A stretch of 64,000 nt of DNA from Glycomyces lechevalierae (GTDB lineage Bacteria; Actinomycetota; Actinomycetes; Mycobacteriales; Micromonosporaceae): assembly GCF_027622945.1 (NCBI RefSeq), contig NZ_JAPZVQ010000011.1, forward strand, positions 108,569 to 172,568. Reading direction: 5' to 3'. Positions 63,418-64,000 of this stretch are shown piece by piece. The stretch's first letter is position 1. Each line of letters starts with the position of its first letter. Both the position numbers and the translations under genes were made by a program. The notes beneath the pieces are model-generated. The model ran no database searches. It had not been told where the DNA came from and saw only the letters and a list, made by a program, of their open reading frames with translations.

Positions 63418-64000
63418 TAAACGCGCGGCTTCTCGCGCATCTCGAAGGCTTCGACGATGTCGCCCTCTTCGATGTTGTTGTAGTTCTTCAAGGTGAAACC
63501 GCACTCGAAGCCCTCGCGGACCTCGGTCGCGTCGTCCTTGAACCGGCGCAGCGACGAGATGGTGGTCTCGATGACGACGTTGCCGTCGCGCATGAGGCGG
63601 ACCTTCGCGTTGCGCTTGATCGAACCGCTCGTGACGAGCGCACCGGCGATGTTGCCGAGCTTCGAGGAGCGGAACACCTCGCGGATCTCGGCGGTGCCGA
63701 GCGCCACTTCCTCGTACTCGGGCTTGAGCATGCCCTTGAGCGCGGTCTCGATCTCTTCGATCGCCTGGTAGATGACCGTGTAGTACCGGACGTCCACGCC
63801 TTCGCGCTCGGCCATGTCGCGGACGCGACCCTCGGCGCGAACGTTGAAGGCGATGATCGTCGCCGACTCGCCGTCGCCCGCCGCAGCGAGGTTGACGTCG
63901 CTCTCGGTGATCGGACCGACGCCGCGGTGGATGACCTGCAGGTGCACTTCCTCGGGGATCTCCAGCGCGACCAAGGCCTCTTCGAGGGCCTCGACCGAAC
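63417..64000 (-). CDS. infB: Translation initiation factor IF-2, C-terminal part (gene continues past the window)
   Basis: The last about 194 codons of infB, running off the right edge. [97 protein letters not shown] and [24 protein letters not shown] are domain III and IV of IF-2, ending KPRV. IF-2 places initiator tRNA on the ribosome. The stop TAG overlaps the GTG of the methyltransferase gene. In most actinobacteria DUF503 and rbfA follow directly; here about 4 kb of other genes intervene. Confidence 0.94.
   Translation of the reverse strand, partial: SVEALEEALVALEIPEEVHLQVIHRGVGPITESDVNLAAAGDGESATIIAFNVRAEGRVRDMAEREGVDVRYYTVIYQAIEEIETALKGMLKPEYEEVALGTAEIREVFRSSKLGNIAGALVTSGSIKRNAKVRLMRDGNVVIETTISSLRRFKDDATEVREGFECGFTLKNYNNIEEGDIVEAFEMREKPRV

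Overview
This 64 kb window comes from a very GC-rich actinomycete chromosome (roughly 70% G+C, heavy GTG and TTG start use). Lineage signs are a PASTA-type Ser/Thr kinase, a mycothiol-nitroreductase-like DsbA protein, DUF3145, DUF5130 and CtaJ-like proteins, a MetPS-type NSS transporter pair, and the block rpiB / DUF1015 / pepN / DUF5130 / CtaJ / HNH / glbO / thioesterase / ettA, whose members I recall as also clustered in mycobacteria. I cannot name the genus. No rRNA, tRNA, CRISPR array or prophage was seen.

Layout. 1-3.3 kb: two tandem AzlCD-type amino-acid exporter pairs (the second azlD is frameshifted), then a sortase-anchored surface protein. 3.6-9.4 kb: a sugar-binding lipoprotein with no partner transporter genes, a metallo-hydrolase, a MarR regulator divergent from a DMT exporter, an NAD(P)-binding protein, a methyltransferase and a DinB-like protein. 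9.4-11.8 kb: a DUF222/HNH nuclease gene flanked by about 75-bp repeats, inverted on the left and tandem on the right; this is the most unusual structure here. 11.8-24.1 kb: an SDR, a THUMP RNA methyltransferase behind what looks like a leader-peptide attenuator, a DrrAB-type ABC exporter, HrpA helicase, a SodC-like lipoprotein, an ABC-F protein with a long leader, and MetP/MetS. 24.4-32.6 kb: HelD, a PASTA kinase, pyrE, a PhyH oxygenase, and a membrane kinase with altered catalytic motifs beside a small membrane protein. 32.7-46.4 kb: the conserved rpiB-to-ettA housekeeping block, including aminopeptidase N, MscS and truncated hemoglobin. 46.5-52.5 kb: trehalose genes otsA and a fused otsB-GH15, then a kinase with an outside FN3-like domain. 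52.7-56.9 kb: small conserved genes, DsbA/AraC divergent pair, truB. 57-64 kb: MATE, rbfA, DUF503 and the 3' end of infB, with a sensor kinase/response regulator and a methyltransferase placed between DUF503 and infB.

Genome style. Gene pairs are tightly packed: ATGA/GTGA overlaps for coupled genes, and three convergent pairs sharing CTAG or CTAA as both stop codons. At least seven genes plus one leader ORF have a TANNNT box 6-8 nt before the start codon, the pattern of leaderless mRNAs. Strong GC hairpins separate most convergent transcription units.

All functions are from reading protein sequence by eye; no database search was possible. Coordinates of starts were adjusted from the longest open frames using ribosome-binding sites, -10 boxes and overlaps.
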